Shown here piece by piece: positions 1 to 10,379 of a stretch of DNA of 64,000 nucleotides. The notes below the pieces were generated by a model. That model did no database searches, had not been told where the DNA came from, and saw nothing but the letters and a program-made list of their open reading frames with translations. Source of the stretch: Pleurostoma richardsiae. Lineage: Eukaryota > Ascomycota > Sordariomycetes > Calosphaeriales > Pleurostomataceae. Position numbers and translations under genes: made by a program. How positions within the stretch are numbered: position 1 is the first letter of the stretch; every line of letters starts with the position of its first letter. The stretch is from the NCBI GenBank assembly GCA_030052745.1, contig JANBVO010000011.1:372001-436000 (forward strand), in the 5' to 3' direction.

Positions 1-290
1 CTCATCGGGAACGAGAGAAGCGGGAGCGGGAACGCCAGGGGCGAGGCCCCGGCGGTTTCACACCTGCCAGCGGGGGCCGCTACGACGGTGACCGGAATTG
101 GCGGCGGGATGACTATGCGCGGCCTCCCCCGCGGCCTGCCATGACTGATGAGGACAGGTATCCTCGGTACGACGGCGACCGTCGTTCATTTAAGCCCAGT
201 GGCGATGACCGCCGGCCTCGCTACAATGACTACAGATCCGACTGGCCTCGCGACCGGTACGGAGACTCTTATCGAAGTGGCAGGTATTGA
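1..290 (+). CDS. C-terminal end of an RG/D/Y-rich, probably RNA-associated protein (partial)
   Basis: The reading frame is open from base 3 to a TGA at 288-290, so only the last 95 or so residues of a protein whose body lies left of the window are visible. The piece begins with a charged Arg/Glu run (HREREKREREREQ-like) and continues with Arg, Gly, Asp, Tyr and Pro repeats such as GGRYDGDRNWRRDD, and ends YGDSYRSGRY. Such arginine-glycine/tyrosine tails are typical of RNA-binding proteins and splicing factors, but no folded domain is in view, so the family cannot be named. The assignment as coding rests on the uninterrupted frame and the biased but coherent composition. Function is inference only. 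Confidence 0.6.
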   Translation, partial: HREREKRERERQGRGPGGFTPASGGRYDGDRNWRRDDYARPPPRPAMTDEDRYPRYDGDRRSFKPSGDDRRPRYNDYRSDWPRDRYGDSYRSGRY

Positions 291-1381
291 AGCTAGCCCA
301 ATACGGCAAGAGGAAAGAAAATTATCTCGTTGGCTTCTCCTGCGTTTATCGCTGATGTTGCTCGAGCTATTGGCAACCCAAGAGAAGCTGTCGCCTGGCT
401 TGTCCAGTCGATATCTGGGAGATGTCAAACCCCTGGATCGGACCTGACAGCAGAAGTGCGTGTCCCGGGATGGGTGGGACGTATGAGGAATAAGGGGAGT
501 CGTGGGAACGAAGTGCTGGAACTTCCCCCCCATTGTTACGATGGTTTTGTCTCGGGTAAAGAAAATCCACAGACATGGTCGACGGGGCGTTATGGCACTA
601 CGGGAACATCGATGGAAGAGGCGTTTCGCCGGTGGCCATGTCGGCTGATGCAGATGGCGGCTCACACCTTCCACGGGACTGCTTGGGCTTCCCGACTTCG
701 ATCGAAGTTTCATAGTTCCCGAGATGGAAGTTCTCACGCGCTGATGCCAGGCAGTCAAGAGGAATAGAAGAACGATGCGTCATGATATCCTCCACGTAGA
801 ACAGTGCAATCTGGAGCGCCCAACATGTCATGCCTTTCGTGAAAGACGTCCTCGAGTGCGCCAAAACCAGGATGACGGCTAGGCAAGCCAGGCGCCGCGC
901 CCACCCATCGAGCACCCATCCACAGTCACGTAGGTACCCCCGGTTGCTCAAGGGGCTCCGGCTCTGCCACCAATAAGTCGACTGCGGACATGACCTTGCC
1001 ATTCATATCGCCCTTCCGTCACACCCGGCATGGACGTCAATGGCCACATCTTGGCAGTCCTCCTTCGTCTATGATGTTGAGGATAGGACGGTCCGCTAGT
1101 CAGGCAGAAAAGTCACACCGGAGAGCACAATATCAAGCATTCACTTGGGCTAAAAGTAGAGGCAAAGAAGTAATCACTTATATGAAAGAGTAAAACATTC
1201 CTGTTTCTCCTTCTGTGTGTCCTCGTATCCGTCTCTTCATCACAGGCAAATTGTGTAGATTCCCGACAAGTCGTCAAACCATCAGGCAGCAAACTAAATC
1301 AGCGCACTTTTGAAACTACCAGACAATGCTTCCCACACCAGAACACCGAAGAATTAGACCGTAACGACGCAGGCTGAACGC
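291..1381. other. intergenic, convergent 3' flanks
   Basis: This is about 1.1 kb between the end of the RG-rich gene and the stop of the carbamoyl-phosphate synthase gene, which face each other. Open frames on both strands overlap each other, have no protein-like composition and no splice pattern. I see nothing beyond the two 3' untranslated regions. Confidence 0.6.
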
Positions 1382-2894
1382 TTAAGCAGCGCTAGCCAGA
1401 GGCTCGGGCTCGACGCCAACCCGCTCCTTGCTCAGGATGTCGAGCATCAGCTGAGAGGGCCGGTTGTCCTTGTAGAAGGACTGGTTCTCCTTGAAGCGCT
1501 TCACGTTCTCAAGGTACTTGTCGAATAGGAAGGCACTGTCCATGGGGCCGCCCTTAGCCTCCGGGTGGAACTGGGTCGAGAAGATGGGACGAGTCTTGTG
1601 CATCATTCCTATAGCAGGCAAAGTTAGTATCTTCTCATCTGTCTTCCAGTGGATCCAAACACATACCTTCGTTGCTACCATCGTTCAGGTTGACAAAGTA
1701 CTCCTTAAAGTCGCTGGGGAGGGTGCTGGCATCAACAGCATAACCATGGTTCTGGCTGGTAATGTGGCATTGGCCAGTCGTGAGGTCCAAGGCCGGGATG
1801 TTGTGGGCACGGTTGCCGTACTTCATCTTGATGGTGCGAGCCCCAAGGGCCAAGGCCAGAAGCTGATGCCCAAGGCAAATTCCCATGATCGGGACGGACG
1901 AACTCTCCATCAGCCGGGCGAGGGAGAAGACAGTCTCCTGGCAATGGGTCGGGTCGCCAGGGCCGTTGGAGATGAAGACACCATCGAACTCTCCGGCAAC
2001 CTTGTGAACTGGGAAGTTGTACGGGAAGACCGTGACAGCAGCACCGCGGCTCACCAAGCTCCGCAGGATATTCTCCTTCACACCACAGTCGATCAGAGCG
2101 ATGTGGTACTTGGCGTTGGGCGAGGAGACGACAAAAGGAGCCTTCGTGCTCACACGCTTAACCAGGTTGATCTGGCTAGGGTCGAGGAAGCTCTCATCTT
2201 CATCGGCATCGTACTCATCACCAATAGAGATCCTAGCCAGGGACGAACCCTGCTCGCGAAGGTACGTGACGATGGCGCGGGTATCGACGCCAGAGATGGC
2301 CGGAACACCCTCCCGAGCGCACCAATCGTTCAAGCTCTCCACAGCCGTCCAGTGGCTGTATTTCTCAGCCACGTCGGAAACCACAACACCGGCACACTGG
2401 ATGTGGGGGGACTCGAAGTACTTGAGGAGGTTGAACTCGTCGCGGACGTTCGAGGGAACACCGTAGTTACCGATGAGGGGCTGGGTGAAGACCAAGATCT
2501 GGCCACGGTACGACGGGTCGGTCATTGACTCGGGGTACCCGACGAGGGACGTGGTGAAGACGGCTTCACCAGAGATGTTGGAGTTAGCGCCGAAGGCGGT
2601 GCCACGGAACGTAGGGCCGTCCTGAGAAGGAGGTCGAGTCAGCACACTGTCCAGTTGTAACAGCAGGGACAAAGGGAGGTTTCAGCATACCCGAATGGTG
2701 AAGGTGGCGTCGACACCATTAGCAGGATTCGTCGCTCGAGACCGAGGGGCGGGCATCTTCCTGCCCTTGCTGCCGTCGAAGGCATGCTGGCTCACAAAGC
2801 GCACCTGGCGGACCAGGGGCGCCATCCTCATTGCGATGCCGGCGGCACGAGAGGCCGCGGGTTTGGCAACGGGTACAACGATGCGAGACAGCAT
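1382..2894 (-). CDS. arg-2 / CPA1: Carbamoyl-phosphate synthase, arginine-specific, small (glutaminase) subunit
   Basis: This subunit hydrolyses glutamine and passes ammonia to the large subunit to make carbamoyl phosphate for arginine synthesis in mitochondria. Exons are 2691-2894, 1667-2621 and 1382-1608 (461 aa). The first 45 or so residues are rich in Arg, Ala and Ser ([19 protein letters not shown]) and look like a mitochondrial presequence. The N-terminal CPSase small-chain domain follows ([29 protein letters not shown]). The class I glutamine amidotransferase domain has the nucleophile Cys in MGICLGHQ and the catalytic His-x-Glu in [11 protein letters not shown]. Introns are 69 and 58 nt with clean GT-AG ends. 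The leader carries the arginine attenuator uORF (separate entry), so translation is expected to fall when arginine is high. Identification is very secure. Confidence 0.97.
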
Positions 2895-2960
2895 GTTGGT
2901 TGGGTTTGATTCGAAATGTTATCGAGGGAAGAGGTAATTCAAGCAACAGCAAGAGTCTTT

Positions 2961-3288
2961 CTAAGCTGAAAGAGCCCTCCACAGATGGTCTGGACAGCCG
3001 CGGTTAGCACACGAAGCGGTGAGTCAACCCATGTCGAGCGGGCACCAACCTGAGAGATAGTCCTGCAAGAGCAACGCGTTAGCAAGAGCGTTCTGTCTTT
3101 CTTATCATGTCGAGCAGTGGAACAGGAAAACATTGCAATTGACTGCCCCGGGAATCTCCCATCTCGACAACGATGGCAGAATCCCGGTGTCATGCGAGGT
3201 GGGCATGGCGGGGTTACATCATAGGGGAGCTGGAAAACCAGGGAAAAAGACTCACCTGAGAAGTGAAAACTGACGGGCGCCCGTGCAT
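2961..3288 (-). CDS. Arginine attenuator peptide (AAP) uORF, split by two introns
   Basis: The leader of the CPSase gene encodes a 24-residue peptide that is too short for ordinary ORF calling. Exon 3256-3288 reads MHGRPSVFTSQ. A 13-nt exon at 3050-3062 and exon 2961-2989 then give DYLSDHLWRALSA and TAG. Introns are 3063-3255 (GTGAGT...CAG) and 2990-3049 (GTTGGT...CAG, with a GCTAAC branch site). The peptide differs from the Neurospora arg-2 AAP, as I recall it, at only two positions, and keeps the Asp at residue 12 known to be essential. In that family the nascent peptide stalls the ribosome at its own stop codon when arginine is plentiful, blocking initiation downstream and exposing the mRNA to nonsense-mediated decay. 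The stop lies 66 nt before the main ATG. The unspliced frame would encode something else, so splicing is needed to make the regulator. Confidence 0.95.
3020..3026. promoter_or_regulatory. CPC1/Gcn4-type box TGAGTCA in the leader
   Basis: A perfect TGA(C/G)TCA site lies inside the second intron of the attenuator uORF, upstream of the carbamoyl-phosphate synthase start. Arginine genes of fungi are known targets of CPC1/Gcn4 under cross-pathway (general amino acid) control. An intronic position is unusual but compatible with a promoter close to the leader. A 7-mer can occur by chance, so this is suggestive only. Confidence 0.45.
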
Positions 3289-4428
3289 AAGGGCGGATGT
3301 GCGGGTTCAAGCAGATAAAATAGAAGAGGAAGATATTTCGAGGACGGAAGAGAGGGCGTCTTGAGGCAATTGGCCTGTTTTGTTAGGTTTAGCTGCTTCA
3401 GAGAGTTGCTACTAGACTGCGGTGTGGGAGAGGAAGAGAAGGGAAGGAAAAGCAGTTGCTGTCATTGGGACCCCAAAAGATTTTTCTTCGCCTTGGTGGG
3501 GCAGCAGAGGGACTCGCATTGCGGTGCCTGAGCTGGGCTGGCTGGCTTGCCGCCGATATCGACAACGCGGGACACCGCAGCTTCCCACTAACAGCCCACA
3601 CTAAACAACTGGGCCACGCAGCTGAAGAGTCATCGAACAAGCGCAGCGGATAAGGCCGCCGGACTACGAGCAGAGCTATCGAAGAAGCGAGATTCTAGGC
3701 TATCTTGCACCTCAACTGCGCATCGACGGAGTGGCAACTGCTGCGCAGCGGTGCGCAACCGGAGTCCTTTAGAAGTCCCTCACATGCGAATTACAGCACC
3801 ATATTGATTTATGATTTCAGGTATAAATGCTCCTTGCTACCGACCTTGCTTAAATGTGCCGTGCACCTCGTGACTCGATCGATTTCTTTCTGGGGTTGCG
3901 AGCACCTCCACACGCAATTCACAAAATATTCGACCAATGATTGTGACACGAATGCAAAGCATATATGCCGCATGAGTCCAACCTCGGTATGGAGTAGAGC
4001 AACGACAGCCAGGGGTCGCACAGACGACTATCTAATATGGAGAAATGGTGGATTTCCTTTGCTGCCGACTGCCTCCCCTTGGAGCCCACAGACAAATTCA
4101 CATATTCGGTTTCTAATGGCTGAAGACCCGTGCTCAAGAGGCCGTCATGACAGCAGTGGTAATATGGACGGACGTCAGGTGCACTGCACAAGTCCCTGAG
4201 GTTTTCCGACTTGAAATCCCGTAATCAGGGGTAGATAATGACAACTGCATTTGTCTGGTTTCTTTTCAACGTATATCCTGGTCACTTCCTTCCTTTTTGC
4301 TAGGTTGTATCACATCACGAAACGGCCAGTTTAATGATCCAGTTGCCATGTTGTAAACTCGATGGACATATGTACAAATGTTGATCGAAACGATCCGCTG
4401 CAACTCAAAAAGCACATAGACTGGTGTC
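3289..4428. other. intergenic: upstream of CPSase, downstream of ETF beta
   Basis: This stretch of 1.1 kb holds the promoter and start of the leader for the CPSase gene on the right-to-left strand and the 3' flank of the ETF beta gene. One long plus-strand frame near 3705-4199 has no recognisable composition, no splice logic and overlaps antisense frames, so I regard it as non-coding. Confidence 0.55.
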
Positions 4429-5389
4429 TTACAGCGCTCCCAGCTCCTTGAGCTTGGAGAGCAGTCCATCGACATCCTCCACCTTTCCACCTCCCTGCCG
4501 TGGCGGCGGCTCTGTTAGAAATAGTTAGCGACGATGGCTAGAGACATAGAAAGCTCGTGTAGAGCGTGGTCCCAACAATGCGACGGGTGCCCAGGATGAA
4601 ATCTGCGGGACAATGGCGGAAACATACCAGTAACCTTGAGCACCTTGAGCCTCTTCTCGTTAGTGACACCAAAGTCCTCCAGCTTCTTCTTCTCCAGCGG
4701 CTTCTTCTTCGCCTTCATGATGTTCGGCAGGCTCGCGTACCGCGGCTCATTGAGCCGCAGGTCCGTCGTGATGACCATCGGCAGCTTCGCCCGCACCGTC
4801 TCCACGCCGCCGTCCACCTCCTTGGTCACGCTGACGGCGCCGCCCTCGCCGAACTCGACCCGGCTCGCCTGCGTCGCCTGCGGCCACCCCAGCAGGCCCG
4901 CAAGCATCTGGCCCGTCTGCGCCGCGTCGTCGTCGATGCTCTGCTTGCCCAGGATCACCAGGTTGCTCTTCTCCCGCTGCGCCATCTCCCGCAGCAGCTT
5001 CGCCACGCCCAGCGGCTCCAGGTCCTCGCCCTCCTTCACCTCCACGTGGATGCCCCGGTCCGCGCCCATCGCCATCGCCGTCCGCAGCACGTCCTGCGCC
5101 TTGGGCGGCCCCGCCGACACCACGCAGATGTCCTCCACGCCGCCCGGCGCTGACTTCTTCTCCCGGATGCGGACCGACTCCTCGATGGAGAGCTCGTCGA
5201 AGGGGTTCATCGAGTGCTTGACGCCGGCCGTCTCGACGCCGGTCTGCGCCTTGTTGACGCGGGGTTTGACCTGCACATGGCCCGTGAGCTTCTCCGCGGT
5301 CTTCTGGCTACAGCAATGTTGGGTCAGGGACGACTTACAGCATAGTCAATCACCCGCTTTACGGGCACGAGTATTCGGAGAGCGGACAT
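4429..5389 (-). CDS. ETFB: Electron transfer flavoprotein beta subunit
   Basis: ETF beta, paired with ETF alpha, takes electrons from acyl-CoA and related dehydrogenases in the mitochondrial matrix and hands them to ETF:ubiquinone oxidoreductase. Exons are 5339-5389, 4628-5270 and 4429-4511 (258 aa, close to the family's usual 250). The first exon encodes [17 protein letters not shown], the standard start of the family, joined to [20 protein letters not shown] and [18 protein letters not shown]. The nucleotide-binding half includes [12 protein letters not shown] and [20 protein letters not shown], followed by [19 protein letters not shown] and a Lys-rich stretch. The short last exon ends [13 protein letters not shown]. 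There is no clear cleavable presequence, as is usual for ETF beta. Confidence 0.96.
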
Positions 5390-5853
5390 GACAGCGTCTG
5401 AGGCTTCAATGGGCGTTGCGAGGAAGGGAGGCAGCTCTCCGCGAATTCACAGAGTGAAGGAAAGCGGGTGTTGAAGCTATGGGCCGAAGCCGGCCACTCA
5501 CCCCCGGCTAGTCCCGGCAGCTCTCCGCAATTCTACCTCGGCCGGCTATTTGGGCGCACGTGATCTCATGCGTGACCACCCTCAGCGGATTCACATGCAC
5601 GGAAAACTCCTGAGATCCGATGCAGGATTTCTTGCCTATGAGCAAGGGGCAGTTTGGACAGAAGATACCTTCGTAGTGCTACAGACAGAGAAATAAACAG
5701 GAAGTATCCCCGAAGAAATTTCTAGATGTCCGTTCCGCTTCACGCCCGCTAGACATATCGCATGCATCTGTCTATCTGCAGCCCCCAAGCAAGCGCCTGT
5801 ACGCCATGCACACGTAGTCATCACATCTCCCACACGACTCCTAGGCGTCGCAA
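5390..5853. other. intergenic: ETFB promoter and ArfGAP 3' flank
   Basis: About 460 bp between two minus-strand genes. It should contain the ETF beta promoter and the 3' untranslated region of the ArfGAP gene. Nothing else is recognisable. Confidence 0.5.
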
Positions 5854-7159
5854 TCACCAGTCGTCCCAATCGTCCTGCTGCTGCGCTTTGGGGTTCGCTG
5901 CTGCCCCCCTGCTGCCGCCCTTGCCCATGGCCGCCGTGCCGATGGCACTGCTTCCCTGATTCCTCTGGTCCGCCAGCGACGAGAAGTCGTCCCAGAACGA
6001 CTTCTTGCTCTCGTCGATGGGCACCTGCCTGTACTGGCTCTGGCCGCCCGGGCCCGGCTGCCCCTCGACGAAGCGGCTGAAGCTGTCCTGGGCGTTCCGC
6101 GCGCCGAGCTGCGCCTGGCGCGCGACCTGCCCGGCCGTGTTTCGTGCCTGCGCCGCTATGTCCGACTCTGCAATCTGAAAAGGGTAACGGTGTCAGCATC
6201 ACATCCTCTCCTATGTATGGTAACAAGCAGGAATACACGTACCTGCTTCGCCGTAGGCTGTATGAAGTCGCTGTTCACCGTCTTGGCCGTCTTCGTCACC
6301 GTCGACGTGAACCAGCCGAACCCCTTGCCCAGCGCCGCCAGGGGGTCCTTCTGCAGCTCGTCAAAGCCCGGCAGGGCCTGGTCGTCCCTCCGCTGCGGCG
6401 CCGGCATGTTGCCGAACCCGGAGTACTTGCCGCCCTGGCTCGGCGGCAGGCCGTCCGGCCGCGAGGCGTTCGCCGCCCCCAGCCCCGCGAAGTACTTGTC
6501 GTCCACCTTGGCCCTCCGGCTCGGGCTCGCCGTCCTGCTGTTCCCGCTGGCGCTCCCACTGAGCGGCGTGTTGCTCCGCGCAGCAGCAGCAGCAGCAGCC
6601 GGCGCGGCGGTGGTGCTGGGCGCCGCCTTCTTCCTCTCGCCCGGCACGTACTCCCTCCCCTCGACCTTGGCCGACAGCCGCTCCTTCCACTCCTCGCCGG
6701 CCTCGCTGCCGTACCGCTCGGCAATGGTCGCATCGTCCCAAGAGAGCCCCCGCATCTTGGTGTCCGGGTGCGCCTCGAAGAAGGCGCGCCAGCCCTCGTT
6801 GCCGCCGAGGCGCATGCGCTCGATCTCGGTCTGCTTGAAGGCGTCCATGGTGACGGACCGCACGAAGGAGATGTGCACGCCCAGCCCGCGGTGGACGCCC
6901 GCGCACGAGAGGCAGATGAAAATGCCGAACTTGGGCGACGCCCACTGCGGGGAGGGCGCGTTGCAGTCGCAGCACACGCTGTTCTTGGACTCTTTCTGGA
7001 TGGCGAGGAGCTGAGTGGCGCAGAGTGACGGTGTTAGCTGGCCGTTTCCCCATTGCCTCGAGGCTTCTCTTTCCGACCGGCAAGCAGATGAATTGTTGCA
7101 GGGCTACGTACCTTTGATCGGGTTTCGGGATCAACCTCCCACATAGCTTTAGACGCCAT
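5854..7159 (-). CDS. GCS1: ADP-ribosylation factor GTPase-activating protein (GCS1/ArfGAP1 type)
   Basis: This protein stimulates GTP hydrolysis on Arf1 during COPI vesicle traffic at the Golgi. Exons are 7112-7159, 6243-7010 and 5854-6174 (378 aa). The ArfGAP domain occupies roughly residues 5-125: [16 protein letters not shown], then the zinc finger [15 protein letters not shown] ... [14 protein letters not shown] with its arginine finger in CAGVHR, and [19 protein letters not shown]. The middle is low complexity, with an Ala run encoded by a GCT/CAG repeat. A more ordered segment follows ([19 protein letters not shown]) that resembles the lipid-packing amphipathic region of ArfGAP1/Gcs1 proteins. 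The C-terminus QQQDDWDDW is a typical Trp-based tail. Of the fungal ArfGAPs, GCS1 fits best because the catalytic domain is N-terminal and no other domain is present. Confidence 0.93.
6581..6598. repeat. (CAG)6 microsatellite inside the ArfGAP gene
   Basis: Six uninterrupted CAG units on the plus strand are read as GCT alanine codons in the minus-strand gene. The tract lies in the low-complexity linker, where length change should be tolerated. Confidence 0.8.
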
Positions 7160-8241
7160 CTTTGACCAAAGCTGAGAGGGCTGCGAAAAGGTTCGAGGTG
7201 GGGGGGAGCTCGAGACTGTATCGCGTGTCCTGAATGTGACTTCAGCAGAAAGTCGGTGCAAGCGGTAGCGTTGACCGAAACACAACCTGCACCAGCAAGT
7301 AATAGAGAAGGAGAGCGGCTGAGTGTCAGGTAGCGGCAAATCTGCCACTGTGAGGATACGAATATGCGACGGGAAAGGGATGTCGGTTCGAAGGGTTCCA
7401 GGCTCTCTTAGCGCAGGAGCAAATGGCCGGCGACCTGCACCAAATTAGGAGCCGCCCCTTGGCGCACGTATCGCGTCCCACATCATCAGGCCCTCATCCA
7501 AATATTGATACAACGCCACCTGCCCAGTACCGTATACTTGGTCAGGGAGCGTTCTCCTTGAGAAACTTTACAGGGACACCAACCGATATTCGATGCAACA
7601 CTTCCACAAGGATTCATGTATTGCCGTATTGTCGAGACTAGTGCGCTACACGCGACCTGCGTTGCACAGTAAACGGACAGAACGGACGCCACTGGCCACC
7701 TACAGTAGGGTACTACAATTGGAGTCGTAGACCGTACTTCACACAAGATAGCATTTTCACGAGTATCAAACCAGAGTGATTAGTGGTGTCCTCATTGCAT
7801 TAAACTTTTCCTTTTCCCCGTGCCCTTCTCCGGAAAGCAACTAATGTACAAACCGAAGATGCGAGTAGGAAGAGAAGCTGATATCAATACAGAGGAGAAG
7901 GTGCGCTTAGAGATGCGAGGAATTAGTGAGGGATCAAGGTGAGGCACATGTCGTTGAAGCATGTGGACGAGAGTCCCCAACGATCTAACCCATAGACTCC
8001 TTTGATGGAGAGCGTGGACGAGCGCCAGGAAACCTTCTCCACTGCCATCTCGAAATTCGCCGTTCTGGTGTCTGCCAAAAGAAATCTTCGTCGAGCCATG
8101 CCGATTCATAAAAACGGTGAAGAAGCGCCAGAAACTAGAGTAATACACGCGCAAGAGTAACGATAGTTGGTCTTGATTGATGGTATCGTCTCTCTACGCT
8201 GGGGAAGCACCACGGGGTTTGACGTTCGTGGTGTTAAGCGC
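7160..8241. other. intergenic: ArfGAP promoter and SBP1-like 3' flank
   Basis: About 1.1 kb with the ArfGAP promoter on the left and the 3' untranslated region of the RRM gene on the right. Short frames on both strands look random. Confidence 0.5.
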
Positions 8242-9698
8242 TTAAGCGGCAGCAGTGGCCTCCGTGGGGGCGGCGGCAGCCTCCTCGGTGCCGTTGTGGT
8301 GCTCGCCCTCGGGGGTGTTGGCCTCCTCGTCAGTCTTGTCCGGGCTGTCGATGGCAACCTTGACAGCGATCTCGCGACCCTCAATCTCCTTTCCGTTCAT
8401 CTCCGCGACAGCCTTCTGCTGCTGCTCCTCGTTGGCAAGAGTAACGAAGCCGAAGCCACGACCCTTGCGGGCCTCTCCGCGAGCCTGGAGCTTCTTGATC
8501 ATGAAGCGAGGGATCGGGCGGAGAGCAATCTTGGCAGAAGATGGCTCGTAGGCAGCGAAAAGCTCCTTAAGCTATAAGTGACATATGCATTAGCACGTGG
8601 GAGAGCGCGACGAGGACAAACGAAACGAGGTGATAGTACCTTCTCCTCGGTCAGGTCGTACGGGAGGTTAGCGACCATGACCTTGTTCTTGGATGGGATT
8701 CCATCAGCGGGGGGGCCACGCTCGCGGCGCTCACGGGGAGGGCGAGCCTGGGTGGTCTTTGAAGTCTTGCCATCAGCGTCAGTTGTCATGTTCTTATTGG
8801 TGATGTCCTGCAAAGGTTGAACCTCAGTGGTAGCTGCGGCGTCGGCCGGCGCAGCCGCAGCGTCCTCAGTAGACGCGCCCTCCTCATGCTTGTCATCCTA
8901 CATGAATTTGTCAGCGAGAGGTCGACATCGCCAAGGCGGAGATTTATCAAGACTTACACCCCGTCCGCCCCGGGCACGGCCAGCACCACGACCACGGCTG
9001 GCACGGCCGCGGCCACGAGTGGAGTGCCGGCGGCGGGTACCCTCACCCTCACCGTTGGCACCCTCGGTCTTCTCACCAGCAGGCTCGGGCTTGCGGGCAA
9101 GCTGGACGGACACCTTGCGCTCAAGAATCTCCTTGCCGGAGAGCTCGGCGATGGCGCGCTCAGCCTCGGTTGGCGTGGAGAGGTCGACGAAGGCGTAGCC
9201 GACGGGACGGTCGGTGCGAGGGTTCTTGGGAATGGAAACAGACTCACTGTAGCATTTAGGTTAGTTACTGCCCAGGCCAGGGTGCTGGATGGTGCATAGC
9301 AAAGTAGAGGCGTCATTTGATGGTAGCCTGCGAATCAGACTTCGCTGGGGCCAAAGTCAAATTGAGGGCCAACTCCATGGTCCCAGAGCAGCAAGATGAT
9401 ATCTTCGCATCCCACCCCGCAAGAACGTGGACGTCGCGGGAGAAGGATGCCGGTGCAGATGAGTGAGGACAAAGGGGACTCACACAAGGTATCCCTTGAA
9501 GAATTCTTTCAACTCCCCCTCGGTTGTCGCGTAGGCCAGGTTTCCGATGTACAGTCGGCGACCTTCGGCAGCACTGGCAAGGACAGCATCCTTGTCCTCT
9601 GCGGGCTTGCCAGTGATGGAGGTATTGCTCAGAGCATTGGTAACGTCGTTGACGGCGTTGGAAGCAGCTTCAGTGACTTTCTCCACGGCAGCAGACAT
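8242..9698 (-). CDS. RRM-RGG-RRM RNA-binding protein, SBP1-like
   Basis: Exons are 9484-9698, 8958-9246, 8640-8897 and 8242-8571 (363 aa). RRM1 has RNP2 LYIGNLAY and RNP1 PVGYAFVDL. A basic region RRRHSTRGRGRASRGRGAG then ARGGRG follows, and RRM2 has RNP2 VMVANLPY and RNP1 KGRGFGFVTL. The order RRM, arginine-glycine tract, RRM is that of yeast Sbp1, which binds eIF4G through its RGG tract, represses translation and joins P-bodies. The N-terminus is an acidic/Ala helix (MSAAVEKVTEAASNAVND) and the C-terminus is acidic and Ala-rich. Introns fall within or at the edges of both RRMs, with donors GTGAGT, GTAAGT and GTACTA. Assignment to SBP1 rests on architecture rather than on a full alignment; another RRM-RGG protein is possible. 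Confidence 0.85.
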
Positions 9699-10188
9699 GT
9701 TGACTGATGGGTTGAGAGTCTTGGGTCTGGTGGAAGTGGCGATTAGTTGAGGAGTACGGTGACGTGAGGCTTGAACGGCTTCGTGCGGAAAAGGGGTCGA
9801 CGTTCGCGAAGATTTGTAGGCGTGTCGGGGTTGAACTCTGTAACAATGGAGGGGGAGTGAGAAGGGTAGCTTGGTGCCCTAGATTACTGGAGGGGAACTT
9901 GACGGGTGTGAGCGTTGCGGTGATCGATCTTTGAAGGTTGGTGATGAAGATGGAAGAGGGAAGAGCTGGCCTCTGGCGTCGCGACCACAATTCTAAATAA
10001 TTTTTCTCCCTCCTGGCCTGGTGCTGGTGCTTGCTGGGGGGTGGTGCAGTGCGGGTTTGCGGCCTTGCTGGATCGGGGAATTACCTGTAGCGAGAAGGGG
10101 AAGGCGTGGCGCAGAAAATGGGTACGTACCTGATTTGACTGGGCGAGAGCGCACGGGGAAGGTTCCAGTTATTATTCCAGTGTGCAGG

Positions 10189-10212
10189 GAATGCAGGAAT
10201 GCAGGAATGCAG
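10189..10212. repeat. three tandem copies of GAATGCAG
   Basis: Three perfect head-to-tail copies of the octamer GAATGCAG lie upstream of the SBP1-like gene, followed by a GCAGGC remnant. The array is short and may be simple replication slippage. Confidence 0.8.
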
Positions 10213-10351
10213 GCAGGCGCGATGCAGGGCTGTTCAGCAAATGGCAAGAAAGCGATGCTCTTTTGGAAGGCGTGACTTGTGTAGCTGTGAGTGAGAAAAA
10301 CACCACACACAAGTAGCGTTTGAAGACTTTCGGTATTTTTATATGTGCAGT

Positions 10352-10379
10352 AGAAGAAAAGGAAGAGGAAGAGGAAGAG
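10352..10379. repeat. purine-only (GA-rich) tract
   Basis: A run of AGAAG/AGGAAG units without pyrimidines on the plus strand, so polypyrimidine on the strand of the SBP1-like gene. Such CT tracts are common in fungal promoters of highly expressed genes. Confidence 0.7.

Noticed and set aside
3705-4199. 164-codon plus-strand frame upstream of the CPSase leader
   Set aside because: No motif, overlapping antisense frames and no introns; random in character.
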